Made by a program: the position numbers and the translations under genes. From Asaia bogorensis (GTDB taxonomy: Bacteria; Pseudomonadota; Alphaproteobacteria; Reyranellales; Reyranellaceae), in contig CAMDCE010000022.1 in assembly GCA_945889625.1 (NCBI GenBank), positions 1-64,000 on the forward strand: DNA of 64,000 nucleotides, in the 5' to 3' direction. The notes under the pieces are model-generated. The model saw only the letters and a list, made by a program, of their open reading frames with translations, was not told the DNA's origin and searched no databases. This document shows positions 52,875 to 62,500 of this stretch, piece after piece (position 1 is the first letter of the stretch; every line of letters starts with the position of its first letter).

Positions 52875-53588
52875 TTGACAGCCACCGTCCCCGCCATCGT
52901 CCGCTTCACCGACGTCCACCTCGACATGGCAAGCGATGCCGGCACGGTCAATATCCTGCGTGGCATTACGCTCGATATCGCCGCCGGCGAGATCGCCGCC
53001 GTGGTCGGCCCCTCGGGCGCCGGCAAGTCGAGCCTGATGATGGTGGCAGGCGGGCTGGAGCGCGCCACATCGGGCCGCGTCGAGGTCGCCGGCCACGACC
53101 TCCGGTCGCTCGATGACGACGCCCGCGCCCGGTTGCGGCGCGATCACCTCGGCATCGTCTTTCAGGGCTTTCACCTCATTCCGACCATGACGGCGCTGGA
53201 GAACGTGGCCCTGCCGCTGGAATTCGCCGGCCGTCGTGATGCCTTCGAGACGGCACAGGCGGCGTTGGAAAGGGTCGGGCTCGGTCCTCGCCTCGGCCAC
53301 TACCCGGCCCAGCTGTCGGGCGGCGAACAGCAGAGGGTGGCCGTCGCACGCGCCTTCGTCGGCCGGCCACGGCTGCTGCTGGCCGATGAACCCACCGGCA
53401 ATCTCGATGGCACCACCGGCAAGCAGGTCATGGATCTGCTGTTCGAGCTGGCGCGCGCCGACGGCGCCACCCTGATCCTGATCACCCACGACATGGCGCT
53501 GGCTGGCCGTTGCGATCGCATCCTGCGCATCGCCGACGGGCTGGTGGTCGGCGACGAACGCACGTCGGCCGCGCTGGCGGCTCAATGA
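52875..53588 (+). CDS. ybbA: ABC transporter ATP-binding protein (YbbA, LolD-like)
   Basis: A 237-residue ATPase of the MacB/LolD/YbbA group. Walker A GPSGAGKSS near residue 45, Q-loop VFQGFHLIPTMTALENV, signature LSGGEQQRVAVARAF near 145, Walker B LLLADEPTGNLDG near 170, His-switch ITHD. The start is TTG 52875 (GGAG eight bases upstream). It overlaps the YbbP-type permease by four bases (ATGA). Confidence 0.93.
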   Translation: MTATVPAIVRFTDVHLDMASDAGTVNILRGITLDIAAGEIAAVVGPSGAGKSSLMMVAGGLERATSGRVEVAGHDLRSLDDDARARLRRDHLGIVFQGFHLIPTMTALENVALPLEFAGRRDAFETAQAALERVGLGPRLGHYPAQLSGGEQQRVAVARAFVGRPRLLLADEPTGNLDGTTGKQVMDLLFELARADGATLILITHDMALAGRCDRILRIADGLVVGDERTSAALAAQ

Positions 53589-56101
53589 ATCTGGCGCTGA
53601 AGCTCGCGCGTCGCGAGATGCGCAGCGGTCTCGGCGGCTTTCGCCTGTTCATCGCCTGTCTGGCGCTGGGCGTCGGCGCCATCGCCGCCATCCTGTCGTT
53701 CAGTCGCGCCGTCGAGGAGGGTCTGCGTGCCGACGCCCGCGAGATCCTGGGCGGCGATGTTGCCGTCTCGCTGCTCTATCGCGAGGCAGCGCCCGAGCAG
53801 GTGGCGTTCCTGCGCGAGCGTGGCCAGCTCGTGCGCTGGATCGACAGCCGCGCCATGGCGCGACCGCTGAAGACCGACGGCCATGCCGCGCTGATCCAGC
53901 TCAAAGCCGTCGAACCCGGCTATCCGCTTTACGGCACGATCGAACTGCGGGGCGGCGGGTCGCTCGGCGACGCGCTCGCCAAGCGCGACGGCATGTGGGG
54001 CGCCGTCGTCGAGGAAGCGGCACTCAGACGCATGAACGTGGTCCTCGGCGAGCGCGTGAAGGTGGGCGAGGCGACGGTGGAGATACGCGCCATCATCGCC
54101 CGCGAACCCGACCGCGGCCTCAATGCCTTCGCCAGCCTCGGTCCGCGGCTGATGATGTCGTTCGCGGCACTTGCCGACTCGGGTCTGGTGCAGCCGGGCA
54201 GCCTGCTCACCTGGGAGTATCGCCTGCTGTTGCCTCCCGGCACGACTGATGTAGCCACTATCGAGGCGGTCAAGGCGCGCTATCCCGATGCCGGCTGGCG
54301 GATTCGCGGCTTGGCCGACGCCGGCGGTGGCCTGCGCTTCTGGCTCGATCGGCTGACTCAATTCATCGGCCTGATCGGGCTCGCCTCGCTTCTGGTGGGC
54401 GGCGTCGGTGTTGGCAATGCCATTTCGAGCTTCCTGGCGACGCGGCAGCGCACCATCGCCACCCTGAAGTGCCTGGGCGCGCCGGAGCGGCTGGTGTTCA
54501 CCACTTATTTTCTGCAGCTCGCGGCGCTGGCGGTGCTGGGTGTGGCGATCGGCGTCGCCGTGGGCGCGGCTGTGCCGTTTCTCGCCCAATCGCTGATCGC
54601 CGACCTCCTGCCGGTACGCGCGCGGGTGGCGCTCTATGCCCAACCGCTCGCCACGGCGGCGGCGTTCGGTCTCTTGGTCTCGCTGCTGTTCGCGCTGCTA
54701 CCGCTGATTCGCGCGCGCGGCGTATCGGCTGCCACCCTGATGCGCGGCGCCGTGGTGGCCGAGAACCGGCTGGGCTGGCGCGATGCGCTGCTGATCGGTT
54801 CGGCTGCGGTCCTGCTGGCGGGTTTCACCGTCGTCACCGCCGACGGCCGGCGGGTCGCCGCCTATTTCGTGCTGGGCGCGGTCGGCGCCTTCATCGCCTT
54901 TCCGCTGCTGGCGCGCGGGCTGATGGCGGTGGCGGCGCGGGTCGGCAAGCCCAAACTCGCGAGTTTGCGGCTGGCGCTGGCAAACCTCCATCGTCCCGGC
55001 GCGCCGACGCCCATCGTCATGCTGTCGCTGGGCCTCGGCCTCACCGTGCTGGTGGCGACGGCGCTGATCGAAGGCAATCTGCGCGAGCAGATCACGCGGC
55101 GCATCCCCAAGGACGCGCCGGCCTTCTTCTTCATCGATATTCAGTCCACCCAGATGCCCGCCTTCGAGCAGGCGATCGCCTCAGTGCCGGGCGCCGGCGC
55201 GCTCGACAAGGTGCCGTCGCTGCGCGGGCGCATCGTCAGGATCGGTGGCAAGCCTGTAGCTGAGGTGAACGTGCCGCCCGAGGCGCGCTGGGCGATCGAC
55301 GGCGACCGCGGCGTGACCTATTCGGCGACACCGCCGGAAGGCTCGCGCATCGTGGCGGGCGAGTGGTGGGCGCCCGGCTACCGTGGACCCCAGCTCATTT
55401 CCTTCGATGCCGAACTGGCGCGCGCCTTCGGCCTCGGGCTGGGCGACACGCTTACGGTGAACGTGCTGGGCCGCGACATCGAAGCCAAGATCACCTCGCT
55501 GCGCCGCATCGAATGGACGACGCTGTCGATCAATTTCGTCTTCGTCTTCTCGCCCGGCACGCTCGACCGTGCCCCGCACACTTTCTTGGCCACAGTGAAG
55601 GCAACGCCCGAGGCCGAGGACGCGATCTTCAACACCATCACCGACCGCTTCCCCAACGTCACCGTCGTGCGTATCCGCGACGCCATCGAAACCGCGGCCG
55701 GCGTCTTGGGCAATATCGGACTCGCCAGCCGCGTCATCGGCCTGCTCAGCATCGTGGCCGGCGTGCTGGTGCTGGCCGGCGCCATGCTGGCGACGCAGCG
55801 TCGCCGCGTGCACGAGGCCGTGGTCATGAAGGTGCTCGGCGCCACGCGGGCGCGCATAGCCGGCATCTTCGCTTGGGAGTTCGCCACCCTTGGCCTGGCG
55901 ACCGCGATCGCGGCGCTGGGGGTGGGAACTTTGGGCGCCTGGCTGGTGGTGCGCCGGCTGATGGGACTCGACTGGACTTTCCTGCCCATGGTCGCGGTGG
56001 CGGTCGCGGCAGGGGCAATGGCGCTTACCCTGGCTTTCGGCCTGGCCGGCACTCTGGCGGCATTGCGCCAACGTCCCTTGGCGTTGTTGCGCAACGAATG
56101 A
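53585..56101 (+). CDS. ybbP: FtsX-like permease, YbbP family
   Basis: An 838-residue membrane protein with the YbbP layout: N-terminal helix (FIACLALGVGAIAAILSF), large periplasmic domain, three helices of a first FtsX domain (about residues 255-420: RTIATLKCLGAPERLVF), a second periplasmic segment, and a final FtsX domain (about 710-830: VHEAVVMKVLGATRARI). The ATPase partner precedes it. In E. coli YbbAP is a proposed extracytoplasmic lipid or lipoprotein-related transporter with uncertain substrate. Its stop overlaps the start of the following frame. Confidence 0.92.
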   Translation: MNLALKLARREMRSGLGGFRLFIACLALGVGAIAAILSFSRAVEEGLRADAREILGGDVAVSLLYREAAPEQVAFLRERGQLVRWIDSRAMARPLKTDGHAALIQLKAVEPGYPLYGTIELRGGGSLGDALAKRDGMWGAVVEEAALRRMNVVLGERVKVGEATVEIRAIIAREPDRGLNAFASLGPRLMMSFAALADSGLVQPGSLLTWEYRLLLPPGTTDVATIEAVKARYPDAGWRIRGLADAGGGLRFWLDRLTQFIGLIGLASLLVGGVGVGNAISSFLATRQRTIATLKCLGAPERLVFTTYFLQLAALAVLGVAIGVAVGAAVPFLAQSLIADLLPVRARVALYAQPLATAAAFGLLVSLLFALLPLIRARGVSAATLMRGAVVAENRLGWRDALLIGSAAVLLAGFTVVTADGRRVAAYFVLGAVGAFIAFPLLARGLMAVAARVGKPKLASLRLALANLHRPGAPTPIVMLSLGLGLTVLVATALIEGNLREQITRRIPKDAPAFFFIDIQSTQMPAFEQAIASVPGAGALDKVPSLRGRIVRIGGKPVAEVNVPPEARWAIDGDRGVTYSATPPEGSRIVAGEWWAPGYRGPQLISFDAELARAFGLGLGDTLTVNVLGRDIEAKITSLRRIEWTTLSINFVFVFSPGTLDRAPHTFLATVKATPEAEDAIFNTITDRFPNVTVVRIRDAIETAAGVLGNIGLASRVIGLLSIVAGVLVLAGAMLATQRRRVHEAVVMKVLGATRARIAGIFAWEFATLGLATAIAALGVGTLGAWLVVRRLMGLDWTFLPMVAVAVAAGAMALTLAFGLAGTLAALRQRPLALLRNE

Positions 56102-56583
56102 CCGGGAGGTTCGGCGTGACGCTGACGCGTGAGGGACACCAGGCGATGGTTGCGGCGGTCCGCCGATTCGTCGCGAGCCACCGTCCGTGCCACGCGATCG
56201 TCGATTTTGGCGGGGTCGAGGATTTCCAGCTCGATCTCGACGGCGTCAAAAGCTTCACACAGGGGCCGGCCGCGCTGTTCGAACAGAAAAGGGTGCTCGT
56301 CGCCTCCACGGATGACATTTTCGGAACGATGCGCATGTACGAAATGCGCCAGTCCGCGACCGGCGACGAGCCGATGGTCGTTCGTAGCCCCGCACAGGCC
56401 TTCGCTCGCCTGGAAATCGCGGTACCTCCACTTCCGGGCCCTGCCGACGCAATAATTCTGCGTTACGGGCGAGTGAAAACCCCCAAAGATTACAGTGCTA
56501 TTGCTATTGATTCAGCCGCGCCACCTGCCCACATTGGCAGGCGAAGGGGCTCGTCAACGAGGCCCCTCGGAGGCGTAAACCAA
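56098..56583 (+). CDS. STAS-like domain frame without its own stop, continuing into the BI-1 gene
   Basis: An open frame with protein-like composition: AVRRFVASHRPCHAIVDFGG, FEQKRVLVASTDDIFGTMRM and DEPMVVRSPAQAFARLEI, resembling STAS/SEC14-like small domains with their alternating strands and helices. It starts at ATG 56098, overlapping the ybbP stop, or GTG 56116 after GGGAGG. After the Leu-Glu-Ile end it passes through apparently non-coding sequence with no stop codon and is in frame with the Bax inhibitor gene to 57336. Either a frame-shifted 3' end removed a stop, or a fusion is made. Gene status moderate. Confidence 0.5.
56524..56567 (+). promoter_or_regulatory. two tandem hairpins in front of the BI-1 ribosome site
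   Basis: Hairpin 1: CCTGCC (56524-56529), six-base loop, GGCAGG (56536-56541). Hairpin 2: AGGGGCTCG, loop TCAA, CGAGGCCCCT (56545-56567), one bulged base. GGAGG of the BI-1 gene begins at 56569. There is no U-run, so a 5' leader structure is more likely than a terminator. Confidence 0.5.
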
Positions 56584-57336
56584 ATGGCGAACGAGAATCT
56601 CAATATTTTCAACCGGGCCGGCACCGTTGCCGATCAGGCGACGTTTGATGTCGGTCTGCGCGCGCACATGGTGCGCGTCTACAACTACCTGGCTTCGGGG
56701 CTCGCGCTGTCGGGCATCGTGGCTTTTGGACTGTTCAGCTCGGCCGAGCTGGCGGGCCTGTTCTTCGAGGTAACGCCGCGCGGCCAGGTCGTCGGCCTCA
56801 ATGTGCTGGGATGGGTTGCGATCTTCGCGCCACTCGGCCTGCTGCTGCTGACCTCCTTCCGTGCCGCGAAGATGAGCACGATGTCGGTCCAGGCGGTCTA
56901 CTGGGCGATCACGGCGCTGATGGGCGTCAGCCTGTCGTTGCTGCTGTTCCGCTACACCGGCGCGTCGGTCGCCCGCACGTTCTTCGTGACGGCCGCCGCG
57001 TTCGGCGCGCTCAGCCTCTACGGCTACACGACCAAGCGCGACCTGACGGCCATGGGCAAGTTCCTGTTCATGGGCCTGATCGGTCTGATCCTGGCCAGCC
57101 TGGTGAACGTGTTCTTCCCGTCCGGCACGATGAGCTTCATCATCTCCGCCGTCGGCGTCCTGATCTTCTCGGGCCTGATCGCCTACGACACCCAGAAGAT
57201 CAAGGAACAGTATGCCGACGCCTGGGGCACCGACGCCCTCGAGAAGGTCGCCGTCTTCGGCGCGCTCAGCCTCTATCTCGACTTCGTCAACCTGTTCCAG
57301 TTCCTCATGAGCTTCATGGGCCAAGAAAAGGACTAG
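56584..57336 (+). CDS. Bax inhibitor-1/YccA family membrane protein
   Basis: A 250-residue inner-membrane protein with seven helices. Family marks: LRAHMVRVYNYLASGLALSG, then VYWAITALMGVSLSLLL, FFVTAAAFGALSLYGYTTKRDL, LIFSGLIAYDTQKIKEQY near residue 205 and FGALSLYLDFVNLFQFLM at the C-terminus, with the conserved Asp pair of the calcium-leak BI-1/YetJ group. Bacterial members such as YetJ leak Ca2+ in a pH-dependent way. GGAGG precedes the ATG at 56584. The frame is open upstream (see the STAS-like feature). Confidence 0.94.
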   Translation: MANENLNIFNRAGTVADQATFDVGLRAHMVRVYNYLASGLALSGIVAFGLFSSAELAGLFFEVTPRGQVVGLNVLGWVAIFAPLGLLLLTSFRAAKMSTMSVQAVYWAITALMGVSLSLLLFRYTGASVARTFFVTAAAFGALSLYGYTTKRDLTAMGKFLFMGLIGLILASLVNVFFPSGTMSFIISAVGVLIFSGLIAYDTQKIKEQYADAWGTDALEKVAVFGALSLYLDFVNLFQFLMSFMGQEKD

Positions 57337-57371
57337 TCATCGCGACTAGCCGAGACCAACAATCCGGCGAG

Positions 57372-57399
57372 CGCCCGGGCCGCAAGGCCCGGGCGTTTT
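57372..57399 (+). terminator. intrinsic terminator after the BI-1 gene
   Basis: Perfect 10-bp stem CGCCCGGGCC / GGCCCGGGCG closed by a GCAA tetraloop (57372-57395), then TTTT. It ends only 18 bases before ATG 57418 of nhaA. Confidence 0.9.
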
Positions 57400-57417
57400 G
57401 CTGTCGGGACGTCGGGC

Positions 57418-58575
57418 ATGGACAGACTGAAGGCGCTGCTGCAAAGCGAGGCAGGGAGCGCGCTGCCGCTGCTGGCCGCGGCGGTGTTGGCGCTCGTCCT
57501 CGCCAATTCGCCGCTTGAGCCCTTTCTGGCGGCGTTGCTCGGCACCAAGCTCGGCACGACGGTCGTCGGGCTCGATCTCGCCAAGACGGTGCTGCACTGG
57601 ATCAACGACGGCCTGATGGTCGTTTTCTTCCTGCTGGTCGGCCTCGAGATCAAGCGCGAGGTGGTCGAGGGCGAACTCTCCAAACCCTCGCAAATGGCGC
57701 TGCCGATCGCCGGCGCATTCGGCGGCATCGCGCTGCCGGCGGCGATCTACGCCGCCTTCACCTGGACCGATGCCGTGGCGCTGAATGGCTGGGCGATCCC
57801 CTCGGCGACCGACATCGCCTTTGCCGTGGCGATCCTTGCAGCCCTTGGCAAGCGCGTCCCGGCGGGGCTCAAGCTGTTCCTGCTCACCCTGGCCATCGTC
57901 GACGACCTCGCGGCCATCGTGATCATCGCGATCTTCTACACGGCCGATCTGTCGACCCTGTCGCTGGTGATGGCAGCGGTCTGCATCGTGGTGCTGATCG
58001 GTCTCAACCTGCTTGGCGTGCGCCGCACCGGGCCCTATCTGCTGGTTGGCGTTGTGCTCTGGCTTTGCGTGCTGAAGTCGGGCGTGCATGCCACGCTGGC
58101 GGGCGTCGTGCTGGCCTTTTGCATGCCGCTGGCCTATCCGGCGCAGCAGCCGGACGAGCGGCCTTACCTGAAGCTCGAGCACAGGCTGATGCCCTGGGTG
58201 TCGTTCCTGGTGCTGCCGGCTTTCGCCTTCGCCAACTCCGGCCTCAACCTCTCGGGCATCACGGGTCGCATGATCCTTGATCCGGTGACGCTCGGCATCG
58301 TGGCCGGCCTCTTTCTCGGCAAGCAGCTCGGGATTTTTGCCGCCGCCGCCCTGCTGATCCGGCTGGGTTGGGCGCGCCTGCCCGATGGCGCGAGCTGGGT
58401 CCAGCTCTATGGCGTCGGCATCTGCGGCGGCATCGGTTTCACCATGAGCCTGTTCATCGGCACCCTGGCGTTCCCGACCGACGCCCAGGCGGAGCTGGTG
58501 CGGCTGGGCGTGCTCGCGGGTTCGTTCCTGTCGGCGGTGCTGGGTTACGCCCTGCTGCGCTTGCGGGGCGCCTAA
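57418..58575 (+). CDS. nhaA: Na+/H+ antiporter NhaA
   Basis: A 385-residue inner-membrane antiporter with twelve helices that exchanges Na+ or Li+ for protons and supports salt and pH tolerance. Marks: FFLLVGLEIKREVVEGELS near residue 70, PSATDIAFAVAIL near 123 (functional Asp), AIVDDLAAIVIIAIF near 160 (Asp pair), and the conserved GIGFTMSLFIGTLAF near 340. The start lies 18 bases after the terminator of the previous gene, with no clear ribosome site, so it may be read from transcripts that pass the hairpin. Confidence 0.95.
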   Translation: MDRLKALLQSEAGSALPLLAAAVLALVLANSPLEPFLAALLGTKLGTTVVGLDLAKTVLHWINDGLMVVFFLLVGLEIKREVVEGELSKPSQMALPIAGAFGGIALPAAIYAAFTWTDAVALNGWAIPSATDIAFAVAILAALGKRVPAGLKLFLLTLAIVDDLAAIVIIAIFYTADLSTLSLVMAAVCIVVLIGLNLLGVRRTGPYLLVGVVLWLCVLKSGVHATLAGVVLAFCMPLAYPAQQPDERPYLKLEHRLMPWVSFLVLPAFAFANSGLNLSGITGRMILDPVTLGIVAGLFLGKQLGIFAAAALLIRLGWARLPDGASWVQLYGVGICGGIGFTMSLFIGTLAFPTDAQAELVRLGVLAGSFLSAVLGYALLRLRGA

Positions 58576-58576
58576 G

Positions 58577-58697
58577 GCGCGATAACTTTCGCTCGAGCGG
58601 ATGGGCTTTGCCCATCCTCTATCGCGCCGTCGGCCCGGCTCGTGCACCACTTCGTTGCGGGAGCCGGGCCGACGGCTGAAGCAATAGTCATCGCGCT
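58577..58697. repeat. family A interspersed palindromic element (copy 2)
   Basis: An outer 11-bp inverted repeat (GCGCGATAACT at 58577-58587 with AGTCATCGCGC at 58686-58696, one mismatch) and a perfect inner 15-bp stem (CCGTCGGCCCGGCTC at 58627-58641 with its complement at 58661-58675). It shares both arms with 20874-20998. It lies between nhaA and the HxlR gene. Confidence 0.8.
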
Positions 58698-58731
58698 GCA
58701 GGGCGCAGATTGCGCCCCGGCCGCTCCGGCC

Positions 58732-58737
58732 TATACT
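58732..58737 (+). promoter_or_regulatory. TATACT -10-like box eight bases before a start codon
   Basis: TATACT, eight bases, ATG 58746 of the HxlR-type gene. TTGCGC at 58711-58716 is a possible -35 with short spacing. There is no Shine-Dalgarno sequence. Confidence 0.5.
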
Positions 58738-58745
58738 TTGCGGCC

Positions 58746-59252
58746 ATGCGGCGCACTTCGTACGAAGAGATGAACTGTTCGATCGCCTCGGCGCTCGACG
58801 TCGTGGGCGAACCGTGGACACTGCTGATCGTGCGCGACGCCTTCTACGGCGTACGCCGCTTCGACGATTTCCAGGAGAACCTCGGCATCGCCCGCAATGT
58901 TCTGACGGCGCGGCTGAAGAAACTCGTCGAGGCCGGCGTCTTCCGCAAGACCGCCTACCGCCAGCGGCCGCTGCGCCATGAATACCGGCTGACCGACAAG
59001 GGCGCTGCCCTGTTCACCGTCATCGTCGGCCTGAAGCAGTGGGGCGACCGCTATGGCGCAGCTTCGCGCGACGGCAAGCCGATGGATCTCGTGGATCGCA
59101 CCGATGGCCAGGCGCTGGAGCCGGTCCTGATCGACGCCGTGAGCGGCCGCAAGCTCGAACTCACCAACGTGCGGGCCGTCGCCGGACCCGGCGCCGAGCA
59201 GGGCACGCGCGATTTCTTCGATCGCCTGGCCCTCGGCCGGCCAGCGCGCTAG
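58746..59252 (+). CDS. HxlR family winged-helix transcriptional regulator
   Basis: A 168-residue regulator. The HxlR core occupies residues 9-100: NCSIASALDVVGEPWTLLIV, RRFDDFQENLGIARNVLTAR (recognition helix region) and LVEAGVFRKTAYRQRPLRHE with the wing. Cys10 at the usual redox-sensitive place suggests thiol sensing, as in HxlR/HypR relatives. The C-terminal extension has VLIDAVSGRKLEL. The target is unknown; nhaA upstream and the DUF4169 gene are its neighbours. Confidence 0.92.
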   Translation: MRRTSYEEMNCSIASALDVVGEPWTLLIVRDAFYGVRRFDDFQENLGIARNVLTARLKKLVEAGVFRKTAYRQRPLRHEYRLTDKGAALFTVIVGLKQWGDRYGAASRDGKPMDLVDRTDGQALEPVLIDAVSGRKLELTNVRAVAGPGAEQGTRDFFDRLALGRPAR

Positions 59253-59270
59253 GGGCGCGCCAGGCGGCAC

Positions 59271-59456
59271 TCAGGCCTTATCCGGTTCCAGCCGCTTGCC
59301 GTCCAGCGACTGGCGGCCGCGCGCCTCGGCGTCCTGATCGGCGGCTTTTTGGGCCTTGGTGCGACCGAAGCGCCGGCGGTTGGCGTCGGCCTCGCTGTCG
59401 CGCTCGCGACGTGCCTTGTCCTTTCGCGCCCGTTTCAGGTTGACGACATCGGCCAT
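59271..59456 (-). CDS. DUF4169 family protein
   Basis: A 61-residue, highly charged protein: MADVVNLKRARKDKARRERD followed by NRRRFGRTKAQKAADQDAEA and SLDGKRLEP, the conserved pattern of DUF4169 in alphaproteobacteria. Probably a coiled or disordered helix; function unknown. GAGG lies upstream of the ATG. In other genomes such genes often sit near the small ribbon-helix-helix gene, found here at 63644. Confidence 0.85.
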   Translation of the reverse strand: MADVVNLKRARKDKARRERDSEADANRRRFGRTKAQKAADQDAEARGRQSLDGKRLEPDKA

Positions 59457-59537
59457 GTGACAATCCTCAATTTCTCTATGCCCCGCGCGCAGGCGATGCG
59501 CTAGTCTTTCGCGAGGTCGAGCAGGGGAGGGAAAATC

Positions 59538-62500
59538 ATGAGCCCTACCACGCGCAAGAGACTCCTGATCGGTGTCGGTGGCGTTGTCGGTTTGGTGATC
59601 GTAGCGGCACTCGTAGCGCCCTTCCTCATCGACGTGAACTCCTACAAGCCGATGATCCTCGCCGAGGTGAAGAAGGCGACCGGCCGCGACCTGGTGATCG
59701 ACGGTCCGATCAGCCTGTCGGTCCTGCCGACGCCAAATGTCAGCATCTCGGGCGTCAAGTTCGCCAATGTGGCGGGCGCCAAGAACCCGCAGATGGTGGA
59801 AATCAAGTCGGTCAGTGTGAAGCCTTCGGTGTTGGCCCTGCTGGGTGGCAACATCGAGGTGAGTGAGGTCACCCTGGTCGCACCCAAGATCGTGCTCGAG
59901 ATCAACGCCGAAGGTAAGCCGAACTGGGAATTCACACCGTCCGTCGCCGAGGCCAAGCCTGCGGCCGCCAAGCCCAGCTCGCCCAAGCCGCTGTCGCTCG
60001 GCCGGCTGACGCTCGAGGACGGCACGCTGATCTTCAGCGATTCCAAGGCAGGACTCTCGATGGTAGCCGAGAAGGCCAACTTCTCCGCGTCGGTCGGCTC
60101 GCTCGACGGGCCCTATTCACTGGCCGGCGGCGCCACCCTGAATGGCGCGCCGCTCAAGCTCGATCTCAGCGTCGGCGCCAAGGGCGCCAGCGGTTATGCC
60201 ACCGCGCTGGCACTGGAGGCCGGCGGCGGCAAGCTCGGCTTCAAGGGCAGTTTGAGCGAGCTTGGCCCCAAAGCGCGGGTCGGCGGCGTAGCGACGGTCG
60301 CAGCCGACTCGCTCACCACTTTCGTGGGTACGCTGGTCAGTCTCAGCGGCCAGCCGGCACCGCCGCTGCCGCCGCTGCTCGCCGGCAAATTCACTTTCGA
60401 CGGCGGGATCGATGTCTCGCAGACCGCCTTTTCCGCCAAGGACTTCAAGATGGCGCTGGGCAGCGACAGCGGCTCGGGCTCGCTGTCGGTCACGCTGAAG
60501 CCTGCCCTGGCGGTCGACGGCAAGCTGGTGGTGCCCAAGCTCGATCTCGACAAATGGCTGACGGCCCTTTCTCAACCCGCTGCGCCGCAACCCGCCGCGT
60601 CGCAGTCCGCGGCGGCACCCGCTGCGTCATCGGCAGCCGGCAAACCGGCGGCGCCGGCGTCTGCTCCGGCGCCCGGCGGCAGCCTGCTCACCAGCGTCAC
60701 TGCCAAGGTCGCGCTCGAGGTCGGCGAGGTGATCTACAACAAGGCCGCCATCCGCAACGTGGCGCTCGAGCTCGACGCCAAGGGCGGCGCGGTCGCCGTG
60801 CCGAAGCTCACCGCGACGCTGCCGGGCGATATGGTGCTGCAGGCCAAATCGACCATGTCGGGCGATCCCGCCAAGCCCACGGTGGCAGGCGAATTCAGCC
60901 TGGTCGGGCCGAAGCTGCGCGACACGCTGAAATGGCTGGCCGTCGACGTCTCGGCGATGCCGGCCAACAAGCTCAATCAGCTGAGCGTCAAGGGCCGGCT
61001 GGCCTCGGCCGGCGGCAACGTTCAGGTGAACGACGCCGTCTTCGAACTCGACGATATCAAGGGCACTGGCGGGGTCGTGGTGACGTTCGGCGTGCCGCTC
61101 TCGGTGGTCACCCGTCTCGAGTTCGACACCCTCGATCTCGATCCCTTCCTGGCCAAGCCGGCGGGCGGCCAGAAGCCTGCGGCCGCCTCGGCGTCGGCGA
61201 CGCAGGCCGCCGTGGCCGGCCCCTCGATCGGGCTCAAGGCCAAGGTCGCCAAGCTGATCTACAACAAAGAGACGATCGGCGGCGTCGAGGTCGATGTCGC
61301 GATGCAGGGAAACAGCCTGAAGCTGAACGATATCAAGGTCGCGAACCTGGCGGGCGCGCGGTTGGCGGTTCGCGGTACGGTGACCAACTACGTCACGACG
61401 AACCCCAACTCCGACATCACCTTCAACTTCGAGGCGCCCGACATGGGGCGTGTCATCAAGGCGGTGGGCGGCACCGCGCCGGCGGAGTTCGGCGCCGTGA
61501 AGGCAAGCGGCGGCGTGGCGGGTACGGTCGAAGCGCTCACCTTCCGCCAGTTGAACGTCAGCGCCCAGGGCCAGAGTGCACAGGTCAACGGCACGCTCAC
61601 CATGCCCGGCGCGGCCAAAGGCCCGCCGTCGTCGGTCGGCTACAAGGGCAGCCTGACGGCGAACGGGCAAACCATCGAGGGCACGGTCGACGCAAAAAAC
61701 CTCGCGAACAAACCCAGCATCACTGCCGATCTCAGGACCTCGTTGCTCGATCTCGACAAGTTGCGCGGAGCCGCCGCGCCGGCACCCGCTCCGGCGCGCG
61801 GTCGGCCGGCTGCTGCGGTCGGCGCCTCGCCGATCGACACCTCGGCGATGAAGAGTTTCGATGCTTCGCTGAAGCTCGTGGCCGGCACTCTGATCGCTTC
61901 ACCGATGCGAATCGGCAATGCTGATCTTGCTGTGACGCTGAAGGACGGCGTGCTCACGCTGCAGCATTTCAAGGGCGCGCTCTATGGCGGCACGCTCGAC
62001 CTGTCGGGCGTGATCAACGGCAGCCAGCCGGCGCTGTCGATCGACCTCAAGGGCAACGCCAACGGCATCTCGTTGAGCGAGGTGCTGCGCAGCACCTCGG
62101 GTTCCAACCAGTTTGGCAGCACCTTCAAGGTGACAATCGACGGCAGGCTCAATGCCAACGCCATCACCATCAAGGGCGCCGGCGCGACCTCCGACCAGAT
62201 CAAGAGCTCGATGGCCGGCGGAGCCAACCTGAGTGGTCATATCTTCGTCGGCGCCGACAAGGCGCTGACGATGATCGGCGGCGCGGCGGCGGGCGCCGCC
62301 GGCGGTCTGATCGACAATACGCTTGGCAGCGTGCTGGGTGCAGTCGGCCAGCGCGGCGGCGTTGGGGTCGGCAATATCCTCAATGCCATGGCGCTGGTGC
62401 TGAACCGCTTCATCAACCACAACAGTCCGATCTCCGGCCATATCGACATCGCGGGCGGTGTGCTGAGCGACAAGTCGTTGATCGTGCAGGGCAACAGGGC

